A stretch of DNA of 64,000 nt from Chloroflexi bacterium GWB2_49_20. Its GTDB lineage: Bacteria > Chloroflexota > Anaerolineae > Anaerolineales > Villigracilaceae. The position numbers and the translations under genes are program-made. Shown here piece by piece: positions 27,445 to 34,348 of the stretch. The notes under the pieces are model-generated. The model made no database searches and was not told the DNA's origin. It saw only the letters and a program-made list of their open reading frames with translations. The stretch covers positions 122,339-186,338 of the forward strand of contig MGMF01000002.1 in NCBI GenBank assembly GCA_001796335.1, given 5' to 3'. The first letter of the stretch is position 1, and each line of letters begins with the position of its first letter.

Positions 27445-28261
27445 TGGTTTTGATATTCCTTTGCCATTTCTCAACCAACCTTTCCATATATATTTCTATG
27501 GGATCCTGATTACTTTGGGTGTGATTTCGGCAGCAGTAGTTGGTCAGATTGAAGCAAAGAGACGGGGATTGAATCCTGAAATTATTTTGGATATGTTGTT
27601 CTGGCTGGTTGTTGCTGGAATCATTGGAGCGCGAATCTGGCACATATTAACTCCCCCACCGTCCATGGTAGAGCGTGGAATTACAACTATGTATTACCTT
27701 ACCCATCCTTTGGAAATGCTGGCGATTCGCAACGGTGGATTGGGTATACCTGGCGCAGTCATCGGTGGGGCAATTGCCCTATGGATCTATTCAAAAAAAT
27801 ATAAGCTGGACTTTTTGACTTGGGCGGATATTGCTGCTCCTGGATTAGCTCTGGCACAGGCAATTGGTCGATGGGGGAACTTTTTTAACCAGGAACTTTA
27901 TGGAGCGCCTACAGATTTACCCTGGAAATTGTTCATCGACTCAGCACATCGTTTGCCAGGCTATGAAAATTATGGTTATTACCATCCACTTTTCTTTTAT
28001 GAGTTTTTGTGGAACCTGGCTAACGCAATATTTCTGTTGGTCATTGGTAGAAAACTAGCGAAACGATTGAAAACAGGTGACCTATTGTGGATTTATATGA
28101 TCACGTACCCGATAGGACGATTTTTCCTTGATTTTCTCCGCTTGGATGCTTCCGAGGTGGCGGGTATCAACGCCAACCAGTCCTTCATGGTAATTGTTGC
28201 CATTTGTGCTTCGATTGTTTTATTCACGAGACATCGACTTTTAAAAAGTAAACCTATCTAG
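27437..28261 (+). CDS. lgt: Prolipoprotein diacylglyceryl transferase
   Basis: Adds diacylglycerol to the lipobox cysteine of prolipoproteins, the step before LspA. From the ATG at 27437 it has 274 residues with about seven membrane segments. The Lgt signature reads AIGRWGNFFNQELYGAPTDLPW; the substrate-binding arginine and asparagine are present. HPLFFYEFLWNLANA is the next conserved block. GGAG lies 6 bases before this ATG. Longer in-frame starts lie inside the preceding gene and are not supported. Neighbouring a phospholipid gene fits, since phosphatidylglycerol is the donor. Confidence 0.93.
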   Translation: MPNGFDIPLPFLNQPFHIYFYGILITLGVISAAVVGQIEAKRRGLNPEIILDMLFWLVVAGIIGARIWHILTPPPSMVERGITTMYYLTHPLEMLAIRNGGLGIPGAVIGGAIALWIYSKKYKLDFLTWADIAAPGLALAQAIGRWGNFFNQELYGAPTDLPWKLFIDSAHRLPGYENYGYYHPLFFYEFLWNLANAIFLLVIGRKLAKRLKTGDLLWIYMITYPIGRFFLDFLRLDASEVAGINANQSFMVIVAICASIVLFTRHRLLKSKPI

Positions 28262-28294
28262 TACCTGGTTTTTCGCGAATGCGGAAATCAAACT

Positions 28295-29218
28295 ATGATA
28301 GAAACCAACGATCTTAGCAAACAATTTGGTGAATTTTGGGCAGTTGATGGAATCAATTTAAGTGTAAAACCTGGTCAAGTATTGGCATTATTGGGACAGA
28401 ACGGCGCAGGTAAAACCACAACGGTTCGACTGTTGACATCTTTGTTATCCCCTTCCAGGGGAACAGCCAGCATTCATGGTTATGATGTTGTTAAAGAACC
28501 AGATAAAGTCCGCTCGGTGGTTGGTGTTTTAACCGAGCAGCACGGTTTGTATTTACGTATGACGGGGATGGATTACCTGGATTTTTTTGGTCAGGTGTAT
28601 CAGATTGATGCTGCCACAAGAGTTTCGCGTAGCCATAGATTATTGGAAATATTTGGTCTTGAGCGAGCAGCCTCCCAAAAGATAGGGGAATACTCAAAAG
28701 GAATGCGACAGAAACTAGCCCTTGCACGAACCTTAATTCATGAGCCTCCTGTGCTTTTGCTGGATGAACCAACATCGGCTATGGACCCGAAAAGCTCCCG
28801 GTTGGTGCGTGATTCCATATCCAGTTTGCGATCAAAAAATAGGGCGATAATCATCTGTACTCACAACCTGGCTGAAGCCGAAGAGCTTGCAGATCAAATA
28901 GCTATCGTTTATCGAGGTCGCATTTTGATTAGCGGGGCTGTGGATGAATTAAAATTGCGCATATTGGGACCTGTAGAATATGAAGTTAAAATTAGCGGGG
29001 ATTGGCCTGCGAAACCAATAAAATTACCCGCCGGGGTTAAATTGTTGGAGAATATTAATCATACCCGCAGATTCCAAGTAGAAGATCCCAGCGTGGCTAA
29101 TCCTCGCTTGCTAAAGGAATTGCTTAAAAAGAATGTTGATGTAATTAGTTTCCAAGAAGTGCCGCGCACCCTGGAACAAGTTTATCTAAAGGTAATGGAA
29201 CAGGTCCACAATGAGTGA
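28295..29218 (+). CDS. ABC transporter ATP-binding protein (ABC-2 type exporter)
   Basis: The 307 residues have a complete nucleotide-binding domain: Walker A LLGQNGAGKTTTVRLL, the signature KIGEYSKGMRQKLALARTL, Walker B PVLLLDEPTSAMDPKS and the switch histidine in IICTHNLAEAEELAD. The last 80 residues form the accessory domain typical of ABC-2 ATPases. The stop overlaps the start of the permease gene, so the two form one exporter. The substrate is not evident; such pairs export drugs, lipids or sodium. Confidence 0.93.
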   Translation: MIETNDLSKQFGEFWAVDGINLSVKPGQVLALLGQNGAGKTTTVRLLTSLLSPSRGTASIHGYDVVKEPDKVRSVVGVLTEQHGLYLRMTGMDYLDFFGQVYQIDAATRVSRSHRLLEIFGLERAASQKIGEYSKGMRQKLALARTLIHEPPVLLLDEPTSAMDPKSSRLVRDSISSLRSKNRAIIICTHNLAEAEELADQIAIVYRGRILISGAVDELKLRILGPVEYEVKISGDWPAKPIKLPAGVKLLENINHTRRFQVEDPSVANPRLLKELLKKNVDVISFQEVPRTLEQVYLKVMEQVHNE

Positions 29219-30650
29219 TAGCATGCGAGGACAAATTGGAAAGGTGTGGTTAATTGCCCATCGTGAACTGCGTGACCAGTTCCGAGATTGGCGCATAATT
29301 GTGCCAATGATAGTACTTACCATATTTTTCCCTTTCTTGATGACATTTACGGCAAAACAAGCTCTGGACTTTGTTGCTTCTTATGGTGGCGGAACCATCA
29401 TCCCTGAGCGCCTGGTTCCTTTTCTACTAATGGTTGTGGGTTTCTTCCCGATTACAGTATCTCTTGTTATAGCCCTGGAGTCGTTTGTCGGAGAGAAAGA
29501 AAGAGGTACGATAGAGCCATTACTGAGCAGTCCATTGAAAGACTGGCATATTTATCTGGGCAAGCTTTTTGCTTCAGCCAGTGTTCCATTGATAACTGCT
29601 TACCTGGGCATTAGTGTTTTTCTAATCTATTTGAAAATAGATAATATTGCCATCCCGGATATAAATTTACTAACCCAGACGATTTTTCTAACCACGGTTC
29701 AAGCTTTGTTGATGGTAAGTGGCGCAATCGTGATTTCAACACAAGCCACATCTGTACGTGCAGCAAATTTATTATCTTCATTCATAGTTATTCCAATTGC
29801 GATATTAATCCAGGGGGAAAGTGTACTCATGTTTTGGGGAAACAACCAAATATTGTGGTTGGCAATTATAGGAGTTTCAATTTTGGCAGTGCTAATGATC
29901 AGGGTGGGGATCGCGCATTTTCAGAGAGAAGCTTTGCTTGGCAGAGAGATTGATATTTTGAATTTTAAATGGATCATACGAACATTTTGGAATTCTTTTT
30001 CTGGAAATTATAAAAATATCTTCAATTGGTATCGTTACGAGATCCCAAAAACCTTAAAAAAAATGCGCATAACCATCGTGCTAATTATTCTCATGGGAAT
30101 AATTGGAGCAGTTTTTTCATATTATTATGTTTTATCTTATGATACAGCCCTGGCATTCAACCCGGAAACTGTTTCTGGTGAGTTACGTCAGGTATTTGGA
30201 ACAGAAATTGGCTCTTTCGGCGATGCAACCATTTCAGTGCAGTATATTTTCGGCAATAACGTTAGGGCTATTGGAGTGATTTTACTGCTTGGGTTGGTTT
30301 CATTTGGCGTACTTGGAGCAATTGCATATATAGTAAATATGGGTTTGATTGGGGCTGTATTAGCATTTGTAAGTATTTTTGGATATTCTCAAGCGCAAAT
30401 TGTTCTTTCAGGAATATTACCCCACGGTGTTTTTGAAATTCCAGCAATTATTCTATCTTCAGCCGCAGTTTTGCATATCGGGATTACTTTAATCACGCCT
30501 TTATCGCAAAGATCACTTGGCGAAGTATTAATTGAATCACTTGCTGATTGGGCAAAAATAGCAATAGGAATAACTGTGCCTTTGCTGGTAATAGCTGCAA
30601 TGATCGAGACATGGGTGACTCCAATTTTGCTATTATCAGTGATAAAGTAA
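29211..30650 (+). CDS. ABC-2 type transporter permease
   Basis: The 479 residues contain about eleven hydrophobic segments. After a first segment comes FVGEKERGTIEPLLSSPLKD, the motif of NatB/ABC-2 permeases in which E-K-E-R-G-T couples to the ATPase. A second block of hydrophobic helices from about residue 290 (ITIVLIILMGIIGAVFSYYY, then a stage-II-sporulation-M-like stretch) suggests fusion of an ABC-2 permease with a SpoIIM-like membrane domain. It overlaps the ATPase gene by 8 bases. Substrate unknown. Confidence 0.88.
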   Translation: MSDSMRGQIGKVWLIAHRELRDQFRDWRIIVPMIVLTIFFPFLMTFTAKQALDFVASYGGGTIIPERLVPFLLMVVGFFPITVSLVIALESFVGEKERGTIEPLLSSPLKDWHIYLGKLFASASVPLITAYLGISVFLIYLKIDNIAIPDINLLTQTIFLTTVQALLMVSGAIVISTQATSVRAANLLSSFIVIPIAILIQGESVLMFWGNNQILWLAIIGVSILAVLMIRVGIAHFQREALLGREIDILNFKWIIRTFWNSFSGNYKNIFNWYRYEIPKTLKKMRITIVLIILMGIIGAVFSYYYVLSYDTALAFNPETVSGELRQVFGTEIGSFGDATISVQYIFGNNVRAIGVILLLGLVSFGVLGAIAYIVNMGLIGAVLAFVSIFGYSQAQIVLSGILPHGVFEIPAIILSSAAVLHIGITLITPLSQRSLGEVLIESLADWAKIAIGITVPLLVIAAMIETWVTPILLLSVIK

Positions 30651-30680
30651 TAGTATTGCAGAAAGTAAATAGGTATCCAT

Positions 30681-31431
30681 ATGCCTAAATTAATAATACT
30701 GGGTTCATCGAATTCAATTCCTGACTTAAAACACGAAAATTCCCACATGGTTTTTGTCGGTCAAGAATCGACTGTGTTGATAGATTGTGCCAGCAACCCC
30801 ATATTAAGGCTTAAACAAGTGGGAATTGAATGATTTAACTGATATTATTTTGACTCACTTTCACCCCGATCATGTATCTGGTGTGCCTCTACTATTATTA
30901 GACATGTGGTTGATGGGTCGACAACGACCTTTAAATATTTATGGACTTCAATATACTTTGGATAGAATGGAAAATTTAATGGGATTTTACGGATGGGCTG
31001 ATTGGCCCCACTTCTTCCCGGTAGCCTTTAATCGTCTTCCTGCGGGGGATATGGTTTCCGTTATAAATAATAAGGAGTTTGAGATCCACGCATCCCAAGT
31101 AAATCATTTGATACCCTGTATTGGTTTAAGGTTGGAGTGTAAAACGAGTGGAAAAGTATTGGCATACTCCTGCGACACAGAACCGTGTGCCCAGGTGATC
31201 CGGTTGGCCAAAAAAGCTGATGTCTTGATCCACGAAGCCAATGGTCACATTCACGGACATTCTTCTGCTTTACAAGCTGGCGATATTGCCAATCAGGCAG
31301 AGGCAAAGACTTTGTACCTTATACATTATCCCACGGGAGAAAATCCGACTGACAACCTGGTAAAAGATGCCGGATTGCGATTTAGTGGTGAGGTTCACCT
31401 GGCAGAAGATTTTTTAGCTTTGGAGCTTTAG
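30681..31431 (+). pseudogene. MBL-fold metallo-hydrolase, frameshifted
   Basis: From the ATG at 30681, 50 codons (PKLIILGSSNSIPD... to ...LRLKQVGIE) end at TGA 30831-30833. The protein continues in another frame from 30826 (LNDLTDIILTHFHPDHVSG). The zinc motif H-F-H-P-D-H, later C-D-T-E-P and HGHSSALQAGDIA, and the final HYPTG are intact. The two parts join without a gap if one copy of TTGAA is added at 30826, giving VGIELNDLTD. So one repeat unit seems lost, or the read is wrong. An intact homologue would be a ribonuclease Z-like hydrolase of about 252 residues. Alternative: a separate protein from TTG 30826, which would lack the first beta strands. Confidence 0.8.
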
Positions 31432-31468
31432 TTGGAAATACTTGAAAATCAAATTTTAAAAAAGATTA

Positions 31469-31975
31469 CTACCAACCGATTAGAAAAGGTTTCCACTCGT
31501 TGTTTTCGTATAATTGACTGCCATATAAATAATTTGCGTTAGATGGAGGTTCAATGGGTTGGCGGATCAGTTTCAACTGCGATTCGGTTAATCGTCTCCC
31601 ACCTTTTCGATGGTTACAAAACGGACACGCTGCTACAACATTCGTCCAAATATGCTCTCCCCCTAAATGCTTGGGTTGGACATGGTCTATGGTGAGATTG
31701 GTTGTGTGCTGCCCGCAATACTGGCAGGTGAAATTATCACGGCGAAATACTTCCCGGCGGGTGAGCCTGATGTGTGGGCGAGGACGGTGAACCATATACT
31801 CCAAGCGGATTATGGATGGTTCCGGGATTAATTTAGAGATCGTATGAATATAACCGCGTCCATTTGCCACCATTGCGGCTTTTCCAGAAAGGATCAATCC
31901 AATGGCTCTTTTTATATTGCAGATATTGATTGGCTCGAAGTTAGCGTTAAGAACCAAAACCGGCGCCTTTTGCAT
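31469..31975 (-). CDS. HNH endonuclease
   Basis: The 168 residues begin with VLVLNANFEPINICNIKRAI, typical of a widespread HNH family often found next to housekeeping genes. The nuclease core has FTCQYCGQHTTNLTIDHVQP (CxxC, then H in the D-H pair), NVVAACPFCNHRKGGR (CxxC and the N-x-x-x-K part). It is likely a DNA-nicking enzyme of unknown role; no toxin, intron or methylase partner is nearby. It is convergent with the MBL-fold gene. Confidence 0.9.
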   Translation of the reverse strand: MQKAPVLVLNANFEPINICNIKRAIGLILSGKAAMVANGRGYIHTISKLIPEPSIIRLEYMVHRPRPHIRLTRREVFRRDNFTCQYCGQHTTNLTIDHVQPKHLGGEHIWTNVVAACPFCNHRKGGRRLTESQLKLIRQPIEPPSNANYLYGSQLYENNEWKPFLIGW

Positions 31976-32025
31976 AGGCCTCCATATTGGGGGGTATTAT
32001 AGCATAACGAAAGCAGGTAAATAAA

Positions 32026-32931
32026 ATGCGAATTTTAATTTCTGGCGGAACGGGGATGATTGGAAGACCTCTTGTAACCCGATTGCAGGAAAGCGGTCAT
32101 CAGCTATGGATTTTGACAAGAAAAATCGGGGCAAGACATAATTTGAAGAACATTCAAATGGTCCATTGGGACGGCTCCAGATTGGGTGAATGGAGTGAAT
32201 ATGTAAATCAGGTGGATGCAATTATTAACCTGGCTGGTGAGAACATCGGGGCAAAGCGGTGGTCTGACAAGCGCAAGAAACAGATAATCGAGAGCAGAGT
32301 AAATGCCGGAGAGATTCTAACCGAAGCGATCAAGCAAGCAAGAAAACGCCCAAGAGTGTTTGTTCAAGCATCTGCAATTGGATTTTATGGCGTGAACAGG
32401 CATGAGAATTTGACTGAGGCAAGCGCTTCCGGGGATGATTTCCTGGCTGATATTTGTATAAAATGGGAAGAATCCAGCAATGGCTTAGAATCCTTGGGAA
32501 TTCGCAGGGTTGTAATTCGTACGGGTGTTGTTCTCTCGAAAAACGAGGGCGCCTTAAACCGGATGTTGATCCCCTTCAAACTATTCGTTGGAGGACCTAT
32601 CGGTGGTGGGAGACAAATGATCTCCTGGATCCATCCGTTTGATGAGATTGCTGCGATACAATACATGCTTGAGAATGATGAATTAGCAGGAGTCTTTAAC
32701 CTGACTGCACCCGAACCTATAAGCAATGCAGACCTTGGAAGATACCTGGCAAGAATTACCCATCGTCCTTATTGGCTGCCAGTACCTGCTTTTGCATTGC
32801 GTATATTATTGGGGGAAATGTGTACACTAGTTTTGGATGGGCAAAATGTGACATCACTGAGATTAGTTGATGCAGGATTTCAATTTAAGTACGGGAAAAT
32901 CGAAGATGCATTAAAAAATCTTTTGGCTTGA
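32026..32931 (+). CDS. TIGR01777 family NAD(P)-dependent epimerase-like protein
   Basis: The 301 residues begin with the Rossmann motif RILISGGTGMIGRPLVTRL. Further family features are AIINLAGENIGAKRWSDKRK, VQASAIGFYG (with Y of the SDR active site), RTGVVLSKNEGAL and the C-terminal DUF1731 domain (YWLPVPAFALRILLGEM). Members such as YfcH are short-chain dehydrogenase-like proteins of uncertain function. Its last codons overlap the proposed promoter of the tyrS leader. Confidence 0.92.
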   Translation: MRILISGGTGMIGRPLVTRLQESGHQLWILTRKIGARHNLKNIQMVHWDGSRLGEWSEYVNQVDAIINLAGENIGAKRWSDKRKKQIIESRVNAGEILTEAIKQARKRPRVFVQASAIGFYGVNRHENLTEASASGDDFLADICIKWEESSNGLESLGIRRVVIRTGVVLSKNEGALNRMLIPFKLFVGGPIGGGRQMISWIHPFDEIAAIQYMLENDELAGVFNLTAPEPISNADLGRYLARITHRPYWLPVPAFALRILLGEMCTLVLDGQNVTSLRLVDAGFQFKYGKIEDALKNLLA

Positions 32932-32952
32932 AATTCAATATTATTGTATAAT
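32924..32952 (+). promoter_or_regulatory. Promoter of the tyrS leader
   Basis: TTGGCT (32924-32929) and a perfect TATAAT (32947-32952) are 17 bases apart. The leader-peptide ATG begins at 32959, so the expected first transcribed base (32958-32960) coincides with the start codon. The -35 lies inside the end of the preceding coding region. Confidence 0.7.
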
Positions 32953-32958
32953 CTTATT

Positions 32959-33006
32959 ATGAAATTTGCCGGGCGTTTTGGATATTATTACTATTTCCAT
33001 CCTTGA
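32959..33006 (+). CDS. Tyrosine-rich leader peptide of tyrS
   Basis: A 15-codon frame encodes MKFAGRFGYYYYFHP and ends with TGA. Four consecutive tyrosine codons (TAT TAT TAC TAT at 32983-32994) are followed by Phe and His. No Shine-Dalgarno sequence is available, since the ATG lies 6 bases after the -10 box, so translation would be leaderless. The pairing elements after it (32997-33048) have the order needed for ribosome-mediated attenuation. The peptide would act only by where the ribosome stalls. Confidence rests on the tyrosine run standing exactly in front of tyrosyl-tRNA synthetase. Confidence 0.82.
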   Translation: MKFAGRFGYYYYFHP

Positions 33007-33041
33007 GCGAAACTGCGGATGGTTGCACGCGCCTGCCGCAG
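32997..33041 (+). promoter_or_regulatory. Alternative pairings of the tyrS attenuator
   Basis: Region 1, CCATCC (32997-33002), pairs with GGATGG in region 2 (33017-33022). Region 2 also offers CTGCGG (33013-33018), which pairs with CCGCAG (33036-33041) in region 3 to form an antiterminator. That pairing takes bases of the terminator stem and its whole loop. A ribosome held at the Tyr codons would cover region 1 and free region 2 for region 3. A ribosome at the stop codon would cover regions 1 and 2, leaving the terminator free. Confidence 0.7.
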
Positions 33042-33056
33042 CAGGCGCTTTTTATT
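33029..33056 (+). terminator. Attenuator terminator upstream of tyrS
   Basis: A perfect 8-bp GC-rich stem, GCGCCTGC (33029-33036) and GCAGGCGC (33041-33048), closes the tetraloop CGCA and is followed by TTTTTATT. It stands between the leader peptide and tyrS, 41 bases before the tyrS start, so it must be regulated for tyrS to be expressed from this promoter. Confidence 0.92.
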
Positions 33057-33096
33057 ATAAATTTTCCATGTAATTAGCATTACAACAGGAGGAAGT

Positions 33097-34311
33097 GTGA
33101 ATATTGATGATCAAGTTGCCTTATTAATGCAAGGTACAGAATATGGTGATGATGAATTAGCAGCTTTTATGTCTGATGGCCTTCGCCAAAGATTAATGGA
33201 GGCAGAAAAAAAAGGGCGACCACTGCGTGTTTATTGTGGGTACGATCCAACCTCAACAGATCTGCATTTGGGGCACACAATCACCATGCGAAAATTGCGC
33301 CAGTTCCAGGATCTTGGGCACGAAGTTACCTTTTTGATCGGTAGTTATACAGCCCTGGTAGGTGATCCATCCGATAAGAATAAAGCCCGCCCGGTTTTGA
33401 CCCACGAAAAAGTGGCGGAAAATGCCAAGACTTATGCTGACCAGGCCTTTCGAGTACTGGACCGGGAAAAAACGATAGTTCGTTACAATGGGGAATGGTT
33501 ATCAGAATTAAGCCTGGTGGATTTGATCCGGTTGGGGCAGAATTTTACGGTACAACAATTTCTGGCTCGTGAAAACTTTTCCAAAAGAATGGAAGCCAAC
33601 GAACCAATTTACTTGCATGAGACATTTTATGCACTGATGCAAGGATACGACGCGGTTGCAATGCAGACGGATGTTCAAGTAGGCGGTACCGACCAATTGT
33701 TTAATATTATTGTTGCTGGAAGGAAACTTCAAGAGGCACTCGGACAAAAGCCACTGGTTGGGATTATTTGTGGCATCCTGCCAGGTACGGATGGTGTTCA
33801 GCGGATGTCCAAGTCAACCGGGAATGTTATTCCTATAAACACCACTGCCGAAGATATGTATGGCAAGGTTATGAGTATTCCTGATGAGGCCATCATCAAG
33901 TACTTTCGACTCGCGACTCGCTTATTGCCACCTGAAATTGATGCCATTGAAAAGGATTTGATTTCCAACCAAATCCATCCGCGTGATGCAAAAATGAAAC
34001 TCGCGCTTGAAATCACAACAATATTTTATGGAGAATCTGAAGCGAGCGAAGGTGAAAAAGCATTTGTCAGGCTCTTTCAAAAAGGCGGATTACCTGAAGA
34101 AATGCCTGAATTCATACTTCAAACGGGGGATAATGTTTTGGAGGTTATGTTAAAAGCGAATCTGGTAGCAAGTAAAAGTGAAGGGCGTAGATTATTGTTG
34201 CAAAATGGGGTACGCCTGGACGGTGAGGTGCTCACTAATGGACAAGGAGAACCACCTCATACCGGAGTCTTGCAAGTAGGAAAACGGAAGTTTGTCAGGC
34301 TTAAAAAATGA
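33097..34311 (+). CDS. tyrS: Tyrosyl-tRNA synthetase
   Basis: Charges tRNA-Tyr. The 404 residues show the class I signatures: YDPTSTDLHLGHTITMRKL (HLGH) near residue 50 and GVQRMSKSTGNVI (RMSKS) near 235. QGYDAVAMQTDVQVGGTDQL forms the tyrosine site. The C-terminal S4 domain includes ASKSEGRRLLLQNGVRLDGE. The family is the TyrRS-Z/TyrS2 type by length and motif spacing. The start is GTG, with AGGAGG 4 bases upstream. It stands behind the tyrosine-codon attenuator and ends at a shared bidirectional hairpin. Confidence 0.97.
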   Translation: MNIDDQVALLMQGTEYGDDELAAFMSDGLRQRLMEAEKKGRPLRVYCGYDPTSTDLHLGHTITMRKLRQFQDLGHEVTFLIGSYTALVGDPSDKNKARPVLTHEKVAENAKTYADQAFRVLDREKTIVRYNGEWLSELSLVDLIRLGQNFTVQQFLARENFSKRMEANEPIYLHETFYALMQGYDAVAMQTDVQVGGTDQLFNIIVAGRKLQEALGQKPLVGIICGILPGTDGVQRMSKSTGNVIPINTTAEDMYGKVMSIPDEAIIKYFRLATRLLPPEIDAIEKDLISNQIHPRDAKMKLALEITTIFYGESEASEGEKAFVRLFQKGGLPEEMPEFILQTGDNVLEVMLKANLVASKSEGRRLLLQNGVRLDGEVLTNGQGEPPHTGVLQVGKRKFVRLKK

Positions 34312-34347
34312 TCAATCAGCCCCCGGAAAATCTTTCGGGGGCTGATT
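34303..34347 (-). terminator. Terminator between tyrS and the convergent SEDS gene
   Basis: A perfect 12-bp stem, AATCAGCCCCCG (34314-34325) with CGGGGGCTGATT (34336-34347). Read on the minus strand the hairpin is followed after GATCA by six T residues, so it serves the minus-strand operon best. On the plus strand it lies 3 bases after the tyrS stop but lacks a T-tract. Confidence 0.82.
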
Positions 34348-34348
34348 A

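Noticed and set aside
30820..30840. Programmed frameshift in the MBL-fold gene
   Set aside because: There is no slippery heptamer, internal Shine-Dalgarno sequence or stimulatory hairpin. Loss of one TTGAA unit explains the shift better.
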